DNA of 64,000 nucleotides, taken from an uncultured Bacteroidales bacterium (GTDB lineage Bacteria; Bacteroidota; Bacteroidia; Bacteroidales; P3). The DNA is taken from assembly GCA_900317285.1 (NCBI GenBank), contig ONGA01000012.1:1-64000 (forward strand), read 5' to 3'. Position 1 is the first letter of the stretch. The number at the start of each line of letters is the position of its first letter. This document shows positions 50,051 through 58,614 of the stretch, piece by piece. A program made the translations under genes and the position numbers. A model generated the notes under the pieces. It was not told where the DNA came from and made no database searches. It saw only the letters and a list, made by a program, of their open reading frames with translations.

Positions 50051-52579
50051 ATGAAACGTATTATTATATTGGTATTTATTGCATTAGCCTTCGGCGTTCA
50101 GGCGCAGCAGGGCACTGTGCGCGGCCGGGTGGTCGACGCACGCACGGGTGAGAATATCGAGTACGCCAACGTCGCGCTGTTGCGGGTGGCCGACTCTTCG
50201 TTGGTCAACGGAACCGTCAGCGGCACCAATGGCTCCTTCTCCCTCAACGCCCCTTTCGGGCGCTATATCTTGCGTGTTACCTTCATCGGATACGATGCAT
50301 GGTATTATAAGGAGCCGTTGACCCTCGGCGACAAGCACCGCGAGGTGAACGTCGGTAAGGTGCAACTCAAGATGCGCGGCACCATGATGGAGGCCGTCGA
50401 GATTACCGCCGAGCGCAGCATGGTGGAATACCAGCTCGACAAGCGCGTGGTGAATGTCGACAAGAACATCGTGGCTGGCGGCGGCACCGCCACCGATGTG
50501 CTCGAGCAGGTGCCCAGTGTGGCGGTGGACAACGACGGCAATGTGACGCTGCGTGGCTCCACCAACGTCAAGGTGCTCGTCAACGGTCGCCCCAGCGAGT
50601 TGCTCTCCAGCGACCTGGCGTCGCTGCTCGAGCAGATTCCCGCTTCGACGGTGGAGAACGTCGAGGTCATCACCAATCCCTCGGCCAAGTACGACCCCGA
50701 GGGCATGAGCGGCATCATCAATATCAAGCTCAAGGACAAGACCGCCGGCGCCCTGGGGCTTAACGGTGTGGTGAACACCAACGTCGGTGCCCCGATTCCC
50801 TTCATGGTGCCCGACTCGCTTCCTCGCTGGATTCCCACTGCCATGACCAATGTCAGCCTCAACTACACCACCGAGAAGTACAACCTTTTCTTCAATGCCG
50901 ACGGCGGTGTGCGCCAGCGCGGCAACCACTCCAATTCCGATATCGAATATCTTAATACAAACGGTACCACTAGGTCGCACTACGACATCGACCAGTACAG
51001 CCTCAACCCTAACTACATGGGGAGCTTCAAAATCGGCGGCGAGTACTATTTCAACGACCACAACAGCCTGTTGCTCTCCTACCAGTTGCGTGGCGGCAAC
51101 CGTCAGCGCCACAGCGACATCTATGCTGCCGATGTCCGTCAGAATGCAAATGACTCGCTCCACTACGACCAGACCACCGGCAGCGACAACGTCAATCTCA
51201 ACCATTCATTCAACCTCCTCTACACAAAGAAGTTTGACCGCAAGGATGAGGAGTTGACCATCGACGCCACCTTCAGCACCCGCAAGGTGACAGGCGACGG
51301 CGAGCAGGAGCAGGTCTACCGCGATGCCGCTGCCAACTATGACCACTACTATTTGCGCGAAAGCGAGACGAAGAACCGTCACCAGGCGCTGAATGTCAAG
51401 TTCAACTGGCTGCGCCCCTTCGACAACAGCTGGCGTCTGGAGACCGGCTACGAGGGTCGCATGGACTGGCCCAACCAGCGTGCTGACTACTACCGCACCA
51501 CCAGCACCACCACGCATGTCTATGACGCCACCTCGTCGACGCACTTCGACTATAGCCAGCATGTCCACGGCATCTATGGCACTCTGGGTGGCAACCTCAC
51601 GGAAAAGCTTTCTCTGCAGGCCGGTCTGCGTGCCGAATACTCCTCCATCTACGGCAAAGACCTCAACCACCCGGCCACCGAAGCCGTCGACAAGACCTAT
51701 TGGCAGCTTTATCCTACGCTGCACCTCTCCTACAAGTTCACCGACATGCAGAGTATGCAGGTCAGCTACAGCCGCCGTGTACACCGCCCCCATTTCTGGG
51801 ACCTCAACCCCTACATGGATGTCCGCGAGGGCGACCAGATAAGCTTCGGCAACCCCAACCTTGACCCCGAGTACACCAACGCTTTCGAGCTTTCCTACAA
51901 CCTCGGCATCGACAAGGTGAACATCTTCACCTCGCTCTACTACCGCCAGACCGACAACATGATCACCCGCTACGGGTTCATGTGGGATGCCGCCAATGTG
52001 AATGACTATGCTTGGTGGGAACCCTACAATGCGCTCTACGACGGCTACCGCGCCTCCACCAGCTTCAACCTCAGCAAAGGCTACAACTACGGCATGGAGT
52101 TCATTGTCGATTGGCAGATCCTCCGGTGGTGGAAAATTAACGTCAGCGTGAACCTCTACGAGAGTACCATCAAGGGCACCGCCCTGTTGGGCAACAAGGA
52201 CAAATCGTCGTTCCAGGCCAGCGGCAAGTTCAGCTCCTACATGAATCTGCCCCACGATTGGACCATCCAGCTCAGTGGCCAGTACTGGGCACCATGGCTC
52301 GACCTGCAGACCGAGATGGATGCCAACTACTGGCTCGACCTCGCCGTGAAGAAAGACGTCTTGCAGAAACGCGGTACCATCAGCCTGCGTGTCTCCGACG
52401 TCCTCTGCACCGGCGGCTGGGGGCACCGCACATACGACGACCAGATGAACCGCGTGGTCAAGGCCAAGCGCCTCTCGCCCACGGTCACCCTCGGCTTCAG
52501 CTGGAAAATCAATAACGGCCTGAAGCAGAAACCCCAACAGCAAGAGGAAGAAGGTGGCGACGAAAGCACAATATACTGA
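50051..52579 (+). CDS. TonB-dependent-receptor-like outer-membrane protein
   Basis: 842 residues from the ATG at 50051; an upstream TTG lies in the promoter. Signal peptide to about 19. A CarboxypepD-regulatory-like domain (about 20-110: GTVRGRVVDARTGENIEYAN) is followed by a plug domain (120-220: LRGSTNVKVLVNGRPSEL, VITNPSAKYDPEGMSG). The rest is a large OMP_b-brl_3-type barrel. This is the family of Bacteroidetes receptors that lack a SusD partner. It imports or binds an unknown substrate. No SusD-like gene is adjacent. Confidence 0.85.
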   Translation: MKRIIILVFIALAFGVQAQQGTVRGRVVDARTGENIEYANVALLRVADSSLVNGTVSGTNGSFSLNAPFGRYILRVTFIGYDAWYYKEPLTLGDKHREVNVGKVQLKMRGTMMEAVEITAERSMVEYQLDKRVVNVDKNIVAGGGTATDVLEQVPSVAVDNDGNVTLRGSTNVKVLVNGRPSELLSSDLASLLEQIPASTVENVEVITNPSAKYDPEGMSGIINIKLKDKTAGALGLNGVVNTNVGAPIPFMVPDSLPRWIPTAMTNVSLNYTTEKYNLFFNADGGVRQRGNHSNSDIEYLNTNGTTRSHYDIDQYSLNPNYMGSFKIGGEYYFNDHNSLLLSYQLRGGNRQRHSDIYAADVRQNANDSLHYDQTTGSDNVNLNHSFNLLYTKKFDRKDEELTIDATFSTRKVTGDGEQEQVYRDAAANYDHYYLRESETKNRHQALNVKFNWLRPFDNSWRLETGYEGRMDWPNQRADYYRTTSTTTHVYDATSSTHFDYSQHVHGIYGTLGGNLTEKLSLQAGLRAEYSSIYGKDLNHPATEAVDKTYWQLYPTLHLSYKFTDMQSMQVSYSRRVHRPHFWDLNPYMDVREGDQISFGNPNLDPEYTNAFELSYNLGIDKVNIFTSLYYRQTDNMITRYGFMWDAANVNDYAWWEPYNALYDGYRASTSFNLSKGYNYGMEFIVDWQILRWWKINVSVNLYESTIKGTALLGNKDKSSFQASGKFSSYMNLPHDWTIQLSGQYWAPWLDLQTEMDANYWLDLAVKKDVLQKRGTISLRVSDVLCTGGWGHRTYDDQMNRVVKAKRLSPTVTLGFSWKINNGLKQKPQQQEEEGGDESTIY

Positions 52580-52629
52580 CCTAATACAATATTTTTTTGT
52601 CGGCGACGTTATTGATTAAAATAGGTATT

Positions 52630-52860
52630 ATGTCATACGCTCAATTAGCACAGCTGGAATTGCTCAATGCTCTCAAAAGCATCAACTCCGAGTCGGAACT
52701 GAATGAGTTCAAGGACTTGGTGGCACATTTCTTTGCGGAGAAAGCACAGAAGGAGATTGATGCTATGTGGGACCAAGGGATTATCAACGAGGATACCATT
52801 AACCAATGGGGCGCAGAGCACATGCGTACCCCCTATCGTTATGCGGCGAATCGTACTTGA
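52630..52860 (+). CDS. Putative antitoxin of PIN system
   Basis: 76 residues from the ATG at 52630. The start SYAQLAQLELLNALKSINSE and FFAEKAQKEIDAMWDQGIIN suggest a short helical protein. Its 3' end overlaps the PIN toxin gene by 20 bases, the usual arrangement for COG1569-type pairs. It has no recognisable DNA-binding motif, but the position argues for an antitoxin. Confidence 0.65.
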   Translation: MSYAQLAQLELLNALKSINSESELNEFKDLVAHFFAEKAQKEIDAMWDQGIINEDTINQWGAEHMRTPYRYAANRT

Positions 52861-53245
52861 CACCAATTGTCTTCTGCAGGCATTGCCGACCAATAGCCCA
52901 TATCACAAGATATGGACGGGCGTGCTATGTGGCGACATTGCACTTTGTGTCAATACCGAGATACTGATTGAATACGAGGAAATCCTTGCAGCTAAGACCA
53001 CTAAGGAGATTGCCCACAACGTGGTGGAAGCTATCGCTCGCCTCCATACGACCCAGTTTCAAGAGACCTATATCCATTTTGGACTGATTGAGCAGGATGT
53101 GGATGACAATAAGTTTGTCGACTGTGCCGTTGCCGCCGATGCCGAGTACATTGTTACTAATGACAGCCATTTTAATGTCCTCAAACAGATAGACTGGCCA
53201 AAAGTTCTTGTTCTTACAATAAAGGAATTTGCCTCACAGATATAA
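52841..53245 (+). CDS. PIN-domain toxin (COG1569 type)
   Basis: 134 residues from the ATG at 52841 (MRRIVLDTNCLLQAL). PIN proteins are metal-dependent RNases. The acidic active-site residues are visible: Asp in VLDTN, Glu in NTEILIEYEEIL, and Asp in DDNKFVDCAVAADAEYIVTND. All expected positions are filled, so it should be active. A strong terminator begins at its stop codon. Confidence 0.82.
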   Translation: MRRIVLDTNCLLQALPTNSPYHKIWTGVLCGDIALCVNTEILIEYEEILAAKTTKEIAHNVVEAIARLHTTQFQETYIHFGLIEQDVDDNKFVDCAVAADAEYIVTNDSHFNVLKQIDWPKVLVLTIKEFASQI

Positions 53246-53282
53246 AAGCGCATCCCATTTGGGATGCGCTTCCGCTTTTTCT
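53246..53282 (+). terminator. Intrinsic terminator after PIN toxin
   Basis: 12-bp stem AAGCGCATCCCA/TGGGATGCGCTT (53246-53257 with 53260-53271), then CCGCTTTTT and a later T run. It closes the toxin-antitoxin transcript. Confidence 0.85.
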
Positions 53283-53436
53283 ATGCTTTTTTGTTTCGCA
53301 TTATTGTGAAAAGCTGTCGTAGAACTGAAAACTGACTTTGTAGTGATGCGAGATGCATTTCGAGATTGAAAAATGACCTCGTACCACTGCAAAATCAAAA
53401 ATGAAAGAGAATTGCGATAAGATATCTGGATGGATT

Positions 53437-54192
53437 TTAGAATGATAATGTAAGCGATAACCCCATCACAGCCTGAGTACTATTTTCAGATAATTGAGTG
53501 GGTGTTACAAATGGCGAAACAGAGAAATGTAATTCAGCAGTACGTAGTCCTCGGATGTCTTGGTTATACATATTCTTTATCTTTGCAATTTTCACTGCAT
53601 CTGTAATGGTCCATATACCAAAGGCTAACCTTCCCGCCAATGATGCAAAATAAACAAGAGGGAAAGGTCGATTATAATAAGTGATGTAATTCGTGAATGA
53701 TTGTTGAGATAATATTGTAACAATACCAAGTCCAATGTTGACCCCTATCATCCAAGCTGCTCTACCCCATTCTCCAGCGACCCCTTGACCCAGGCCTGGT
53801 ATAAAAAATGATGCTACGCCAGCCCATCCTGGACTGTATGGGTCACCAGGTTGCGATACATAGTATCTTTTGTCATAAAAATCTTTGTACTGGGAATAGT
53901 TCAGGCCTTCAGATACTTTCTCCGTAGTATTGGGTTTGTATGAATTAGTCTTAGGTGTGTCTTTGAATACCTCTTTCTCTCCATTTTCGTATTTCACAAT
54001 TAACACATCATTTTTACTGATTGTGAAAGTTGGACCATTAGGATTGGAGAATCTCTTGTATTTTACCTCTGTTGTAGTGACTTCGAGGATTTTTGCCTGA
54101 ATATCATTGCCATCTTTAGTTGTGATGACATCCTGTGCCATTGATGTTATGCCAAGCAGTAAAAGAATTGTTGATAATAATATTTTTCTCAT
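53437..54192 (-). CDS. Secreted protein with SH3-like domain and membrane segments
   Basis: 251 residues. Signal peptide (MRKILLSTILLLLGITSMA). An N-terminal beta domain (DVITTKDGNDIQAKILEVTT, TISKNDVLIVKYENGEKEVF) of a type common in Bacteroidetes precedes a hydrophobic part with about two membrane helices (GWAGVASFFIPGLGQGVAGE, VYFASLAGRLAFGIW) that resembles DUF5683. It is AT-rich. The promoter lies about 340 bases upstream, leaving a long structured leader. Function unknown. Confidence 0.6.
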   Translation of the reverse strand: MRKILLSTILLLLGITSMAQDVITTKDGNDIQAKILEVTTTEVKYKRFSNPNGPTFTISKNDVLIVKYENGEKEVFKDTPKTNSYKPNTTEKVSEGLNYSQYKDFYDKRYYVSQPGDPYSPGWAGVASFFIPGLGQGVAGEWGRAAWMIGVNIGLGIVTILSQQSFTNYITYYNRPFPLVYFASLAGRLAFGIWTITDAVKIAKIKNMYNQDIRGLRTAELHFSVSPFVTPTQLSENSTQAVMGLSLTLSF

Positions 54193-54528
54193 AATTTTTT
54201 GGCGGTTTTATACTGTTGCCTCATCAGTTTTATAATGGTTAAACAAATTTCGGACTTCTGCCGTTGAGCCAGAAGCCGATGTTAGGTAAGGATATGAAAA
54301 AGGCGTGAGACCTTCGTTTGTGAATCCTTATTTTCTAGTAGGCGACTGGTAAATGCCTTTGACCAAATAGGGAAACGAATATTCCACGCCAACGCGGGAA
54401 CTTTCAGTTTCTTATTCTCGGTCGTTAAGGTTACCAGTCTTTACTAGAGAGAACAAGCACTTCGAGCTCTATGTTTTCTTTATTATTTCTGTTTTCTTAT
54501 GTCTTCATTATCTTCATTGTTTCACGCT
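54193..54528 (-). ncRNA. Long structured leader or independent RNA
   Basis: A consensus minus-strand promoter at 54529-54560 would make a ~330-base leader before the gene at 53437-54192. It folds as a long-range stem: TCTAGTA/TACTAGA (54334-54340 with 54442-54448) continues as GACTGGTAA/TTACCAGTC (54344-54352 with 54431-54439), giving 16 pairs around an 80-base interior. A second hairpin, TCGG-CTTCTG/CAGAAG-CCGA (54250-54279), lies nearer the gene. No coding frame is convincing here. I cannot match it to a known riboswitch or RNA family. Confidence 0.5.
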
Positions 54529-54560
54529 GCAAAGATACGCAATAATTCTTGTTCTACAAA
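54529..54560 (-). promoter_or_regulatory. Promoter of the structured leader
   Basis: On the minus strand TTTG (54557-54560) and TATCTTTGC (54529-54537) are 19 bases apart. This is a full consensus match. It is back to back with the + strand promoter of the HsdR-N gene. Confidence 0.75.
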
Positions 54561-54566
54561 AAATAT

Positions 54567-54599
54567 TTTGTCTACATTGCGGAAAATTGGTATTTTTGC
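54567..54599 (+). promoter_or_regulatory. Promoter of the HsdR-N-like gene
   Basis: TTTG (54567-54570) and TATTTTTGC (54591-54599) are 20 bases apart. The start codon at 54608 lies 9 bases after the -7 element, so the transcript is nearly leaderless. Confidence 0.7.
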
Positions 54600-54607
54600 A
54601 ACAAATT

Positions 54608-55033
54608 ATGATTGATAACAAAGATATACAGGTACGAGAAAATGAAGGCCGTAGAGAGGTGTTTGATCCTGCTCGGAGGCGTTGGGTGGCACTCACTCCT
54701 GAAGAGTGGGTGCGCCAACATACGCTGCTGCGAATGCATTGTGGCTATGGCTATCCGCTGGAGGTGATGCAGGTGGAAGGCGCCATTATGCTCAGCGGTA
54801 TGACACGGCGGTGCGACATTGTGGTCTATCGTGATGATAAGCCTTGGATGATTGTGGAATGCAAAAAGAATGAGATTCCCATCACACAGAAAGTCTGTGA
54901 CCAAGCCTGCCGCTACAATACTGTGCTTCATGTTCCCTTCCTTCTGTTGACCAATGGTAGCCAGCAGGTTGTGGTGGAGGTTGACTTTGAGAAAAATGCT
55001 CTTCGACAGCTTCCCGATATCCCACGCTGGTAA
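54608..55033 (+). CDS. HsdR N-terminal-like (PD-(D/E)XK) protein
   Basis: 141 residues from the ATG at 54608. It matches the type I restriction enzyme R-subunit N-terminal domain found alone in Bacteroidetes. Nuclease residues are visible: Asp in RRCDIVVYRDDKPW and the ExK pair in IVECKKNEIPIT. No HsdM or HsdS genes are present, so this is not a restriction system. It may be a small nuclease or DNA-binding protein; its biological role is not established. Confidence 0.78.
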   Translation: MIDNKDIQVRENEGRREVFDPARRRWVALTPEEWVRQHTLLRMHCGYGYPLEVMQVEGAIMLSGMTRRCDIVVYRDDKPWMIVECKKNEIPITQKVCDQACRYNTVLHVPFLLLTNGSQQVVVEVDFEKNALRQLPDIPRW

Positions 55034-55083
55034 AAAAATGTTAAATTTTTGAGCCAAAAAGACCATTCTCTCGTCTATAAAAT

Positions 55084-55542
55084 ATGACACGAGCAAAAAG
55101 ACGACAAATACTAGTTGACCACTATCTGGACTTCTATAGTGTTGCCGTAGCTATGCTCAAGGATGAGGATGATGCGAAAGATGTTGTGCAGGAGGCTATT
55201 GTGAGGACATTGGTGAAGGTGCATGTGAAGGATGTGTTCCGGTATTGTATGAAGTCGGTACGGAATTTGAGTGTGGATGTCTTGAGGAGGAAAAACCGTA
55301 TGCATTGCTTGGACGGGATGGTGCTGGTGGCTGATATGGATATGGAAGAGATGCGGCGGGTTGTAAATGAGAAGAAGGACCAGTTGTCGGAAGTGGGTCG
55401 TGCATTGCTGGAACTGCATTATGAGGAAGGATACACTCTCGCCGAGGTGGCTGCAATGATGCAAATGTCGCTGTCGACAATGAAGAGGATTCTTGCTGAC
55501 GCGAAAAATGAATTGAAACAAATGTTGGAGGAAGAACTATGA
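55084..55542 (+). CDS. ECF-type RNA polymerase sigma factor
   Basis: 152 residues. Region 2 contains AMLKDEDDAKDVVQEAIVRT, and region 4 contains ALLELHYEEGYTLAEVAAMM then MSLSTMKRILADAKNELK. The protein is short for the family. It would direct RNA polymerase to envelope-response promoters. It overlaps the next gene by 4 bases (ATGA), typical of sigma/anti-sigma pairs. Confidence 0.85.
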   Translation: MTRAKRRQILVDHYLDFYSVAVAMLKDEDDAKDVVQEAIVRTLVKVHVKDVFRYCMKSVRNLSVDVLRRKNRMHCLDGMVLVADMDMEEMRRVVNEKKDQLSEVGRALLELHYEEGYTLAEVAAMMQMSLSTMKRILADAKNELKQMLEEEL

Positions 55543-56024
55543 ATAATGAGATGCAACGTTTGATGGAAAAGTACCGTGAGGGATTGTTGAGTGATGCCGA
55601 GATGGAAACTCTCAACGCCCTTGCTCACAAGGATGAGGTGATGGACGCCGCCAGTCATCGTGCTGCTGGTATAGTCCGTCGCCGCACTGCTTTGTGCGGA
55701 ACGGTAGCCATGGTATGTGTCATGGTGGGCGCAGGTGTATGGATGATGTCCCCAAAACAGGAGGCTCCATTATTGGCAGAAGCCAAAGTGCCGGAGGTGT
55801 TGGCAGAACCGATGGTGACACCTTCGGCAGAATCCACTGTAGTAGAGAAACCTCGTGTGGAGGGGGAAAGCCGTCACGTCGTCACGACCCCTGTGGCCGT
55901 GAAGCCTGCTGACATTGAGGAATCGCTTCCTGTCGAGGAGGTAAAGGACCCCGTGGTGATATGCAATAACCAGTGCGACGCCGACTCGGTGATTAACGAT
56001 ATTTGGAAATTCCTTTCGGTATGA
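55539..56024 (+). CDS. Putative anti-sigma membrane protein
   Basis: 161 residues. A cytoplasmic N-terminus (MNNEMQRLMEKYREGLLSDA) is followed by one membrane helix (about 50-70, TALCGTVAMVCVMVGAGVWM) and a periplasmic tail rich in Pro/Val/Glu. Position and topology fit an anti-sigma factor. No zinc-binding motif is seen. It overlaps both neighbours by 4 bases. Confidence 0.65.
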   Translation: MNNEMQRLMEKYREGLLSDAEMETLNALAHKDEVMDAASHRAAGIVRRRTALCGTVAMVCVMVGAGVWMMSPKQEAPLLAEAKVPEVLAEPMVTPSAESTVVEKPRVEGESRHVVTTPVAVKPADIEESLPVEEVKDPVVICNNQCDADSVINDIWKFLSV

Positions 56025-56485
56025 AGCACTTGATTGCTCTTTTAGCGTTGCTGTTTGCCGGTTTTTGCACAAGCGCGCAGACGGAACTGTATGAGCGTTA
56101 TTCTGCACAGGCGGGGGTCAAGGTGGCCTCTGTGAGCAATTTTGCTCTTGACAGCCTGTCTCGTGTCGATGTTACTGTTCTTGAGGCCGAGGACGAAGCA
56201 GGATGGGAGTGGATGAAACGGGAGTTTTATATTGGCGACCTCTCTCCTGAGCAGCAAGCGGGACTGGATGAAGGTTATGATGCTGTGCTTTTTGCACGCC
56301 GCAGTCGCCATAATCCTCGGGAGAATGCACCTATCAGGGATGAACAAATTGACATTGCAGGCAGTTGCTATTTGGGAATATCCTACCTCAACCGCGCCGT
56401 TTACATCTTTTGTGCCGATAACGAAGAGCAGTATGATGCTGTGGTTTCACTGTTGGTGAAGAAGATTATGCATACCGTGCATTAA
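56021..56485 (+). CDS. Exported hypothetical protein of the sigma cassette
   Basis: 154 residues from the ATG at 56021, which overlaps the upstream stop and gives a signal peptide (MKHLIALLALLFAGFCTSAQ). The sequence resembles DUF4252-type small exported proteins that often follow ECF sigma and anti-sigma genes, though I am unsure of the family. It may act as the periplasmic sensor of the system. Its stop codon overlaps the birA stop on the opposite strand. Confidence 0.6.
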   Translation: MKHLIALLALLFAGFCTSAQTELYERYSAQAGVKVASVSNFALDSLSRVDVTVLEAEDEAGWEWMKREFYIGDLSPEQQAGLDEGYDAVLFARRSRHNPRENAPIRDEQIDIAGSCYLGISYLNRAVYIFCADNEEQYDAVVSLLVKKIMHTVH

Positions 56486-57204
56486 TCCGGGAGAAAGGTG
56501 ATTTCTTTCATTGCACAGCAGAGCTTTTGCCCGTTGTCGGTCGTGAGGAGCAAGTGACCGTAGGGGTCGATGCCAGTGATGGTGGCTGTGATTTCTTCCC
56601 CCTTATATATATAATGTATAGGAACGCCCAGATTCATCAGGTGGTTCAGGTATTCCGGCTCAAGATTTCGACCGGATCTCAATTCTGTGTATCTTTTTTC
56701 TAGGCAGTCGAGCAGTTGTGTTAACAAAGGCTCGAGCTTATATTCCTTGCCTGTCAGCAGACGCAGTGAAGTCGGATTGGGTACCCAGTTGGGGAATGTT
56801 GTCTGATTAATATTAAGCCCGATTCCGCAAACCGCTGATGCAATGTTGTTGCCCGTCAGTCGGGTACTCACTAGCGTGCCGCAAATCTTTTTGTTGCCGA
56901 CATATATGTCGTTTGGCCATTTGATTGATGGAAGGGGAATGAACGCCTTTAGAAAGTCAACCAAGGCCAAAGACAGGGCTTCGGTAAGGTGGAACTGCTT
57001 GTCGGCAGGAAGAAACGTGGGGTAGAGGACGATGCTGAAAGTGAGGTTCTCTCCTGGAGCAGATACCCAATAGTTGCCTCGTTGTCCAATTCCGGCAGTT
57101 TGTTCCAAAGCCCAATAGCAAGTGAAGTCCTCCACCTGCGTGAGGTCGAGGGCTTCACAATAGCGATTGGTAGACTCAACAGAGTCCAGTATCTCGATTT
57201 TCAA
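56482..57204 (-). CDS. birA: Biotin--[acetyl-CoA-carboxylase] ligase
   Basis: 240 residues, catalytic domain only; no DNA-binding domain, so no repressor role. It attaches biotin to carboxylase subunits. Motifs are GIGQRGNYWVSAPGENLTFS and KWPNDIYVGNKKICGTLV. The only credible start is a TTG at 57204, which lies inside an AATTGAAAATTG microrepeat, so the repeat supplies the start codon. The gene follows frr after 7 bases. Confidence 0.9.
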   Translation of the reverse strand: MKIEILDSVESTNRYCEALDLTQVEDFTCYWALEQTAGIGQRGNYWVSAPGENLTFSIVLYPTFLPADKQFHLTEALSLALVDFLKAFIPLPSIKWPNDIYVGNKKICGTLVSTRLTGNNIASAVCGIGLNINQTTFPNWVPNPTSLRLLTGKEYKLEPLLTQLLDCLEKRYTELRSGRNLEPEYLNHLMNLGVPIHYIYKGEEITATITGIDPYGHLLLTTDNGQKLCCAMKEITFLPD

Positions 57205-57211
57205 TTTTCAA

Positions 57212-57775
57212 TTAGATTGACATGATCTCTTTCTCCTTGGCGGCATAGATTTTGTCGCATTCGGCGATGTTCTTGTCGGTGATGTCCTGAAGATCTTTCT
57301 CCACTTGTTTCACTTCGTCCTCGGGAACTGATTTGTCTTTCAGTTTCTTTATTTTGTCCATGACGTTACGGCGTACGTTGCGTACGTTCACCTTTGCGTT
57401 CTCAATTTCAGTTTTGGCAGCTTTGCAGAGCTCTTTGCGGCGTTCCTCGGTCAGCGGAGGTATGACGATGCGCAGCAGGTCGCCTTCATGGCGCGGAGTG
57501 AAGCCTAGGTTGGCGTCAAGGATGGCTTTGTTGATGGCTCCTACAAGGGTCTTCTCCCAGGGCTGGATGACGATGCTGCGAGCATCGGGAGTGTTGATGT
57601 TTGCCACTTGGCTGATCTCGGTCATGGTGCCGTAGTAGTCCACCTTTACACCATCGAGCATACCGGGATTAGCTTTGCCGGCACGAATCTTTGCCAGTTC
57701 TTTCTCAAGGAAGTTGAGAGAACTCTGCATGCTGTTTTTCGCCTCGTCGAGGCAGGCTTTTGATAAGTCGTTCAT
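57212..57775 (-). CDS. frr: Ribosome recycling factor
   Basis: 187 residues, the family length. RRF splits ribosomes after termination with EF-G. Segments such as IRAGKANPGMLDGVKVDYYG, QPWEKTLVGAINKAILDANL and NVRNVRRNVMDKIKKLKDK are diagnostic. It lies 35 bases after pyrH, the classic order. Confidence 0.95.
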   Translation of the reverse strand: MNDLSKACLDEAKNSMQSSLNFLEKELAKIRAGKANPGMLDGVKVDYYGTMTEISQVANINTPDARSIVIQPWEKTLVGAINKAILDANLGFTPRHEGDLLRIVIPPLTEERRKELCKAAKTEIENAKVNVRNVRRNVMDKIKKLKDKSVPEDEVKQVEKDLQDITDKNIAECDKIYAAKEKEIMSI

Positions 57776-57810
57776 GTTATTAATTTTGAATTTTGATTTT
57801 CGGAATTTGT

Positions 57811-58518
57811 TTATTTGGCAATCAGGGTGCCGATTTCTTCACCTTCTACCACGCGCAGCAGATTGCCTGTGCGGTTCATGTCGAAGACATAGATGGGCAG
57901 GTTGTTGTCTTCGGCGAGAGCAAAAGCGGTGAGGTCCATGATTTTGAGTTTTTTCTTCAGGGCTTCGCTGTAGGTGAGGGTTTTGTATTTCGTGGCAGAG
58001 GGGTCTTTTTCGGGGTCGGCCGTGTAGACGCCGTCCACGCGTGTGCCTTTTAAAATGACATCTGCCATGATTTCAATGGCACGGAGTGTCGAAGCTGTGT
58101 CGGTGGTGAAGAAGGGGTTGCCTGTACCGCCACCGATGATGACGACCCGTCCGGCTTCCATGGACTCGATGGCGCGTCGGCGGCTCATCTCCTTGCAGAT
58201 GGGTTCGATTGCCAGACCGCCCAGAAGTTCTGTTTTGATTCCTTGTCTCTCGAGTTCAGCCTGTAATGCCATGCTGTTAATGAGGGTGGCGAGCATGCCC
58301 ATGTAGTCTCCCTGCACTCGGTCCATGCCTTTGGCAGCACCGCTGAGACCACGGAAGATGTTCCCTCCACCAATGACTATTGCCACCTCGCAGCCTTTCT
58401 CAACTGCTTGTTTGATGTCAAGGGCATATTGGGTTAACATGTTGGGGCTGATGCCATAGCTTTGGTCTCCCATCAGGGACTCTCCGCTCAGTTTGAGTAA
58501 TATGCGTTTGTATTTCAT
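57811..58518 (-). CDS. pyrH: UMP kinase
   Basis: 235 residues from the ATG at 58518. It phosphorylates UMP to UDP. Motifs are [40 protein letters not shown] and [17 protein letters not shown] longer frame extends upstream but crosses the promoter and is rejected. First gene of pyrH-frr-birA. Confidence 0.95.
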   Translation of the reverse strand: MKYKRILLKLSGESLMGDQSYGISPNMLTQYALDIKQAVEKGCEVAIVIGGGNIFRGLSGAAKGMDRVQGDYMGMLATLINSMALQAELERQGIKTELLGGLAIEPICKEMSRRRAIESMEAGRVVIIGGGTGNPFFTTDTASTLRAIEIMADVILKGTRVDGVYTADPEKDPSATKYKTLTYSEALKKKLKIMDLTAFALAEDNNLPIYVFDMNRTGNLLRVVEGEEIGTLIAK

Positions 58519-58578
58519 GCTGGTTATTTTATTATCAATGAAGCCGTTGTGCTTGTTTTTTATTGAAAATTCATCCAA

Positions 58579-58610
58579 CGAAGTTAGGAATATTTTTTTA
58601 ATTGACCAAA
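58579..58610 (-). promoter_or_regulatory. Probable promoter of pyrH-frr-birA
   Basis: On the minus strand TTTG (58607-58610) is 20 bases from TAACTTCG (58579-58586), one base short of the TAnnTTTG consensus. It lies between the comF stop and the pyrH start. Confidence 0.5.
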
Positions 58611-58614
58611 TTTT

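Noticed and set aside
54608-55033. Type I restriction system
   Set aside because: Only the HsdR N-terminal-like domain is present; no helicase, methylase or specificity genes.
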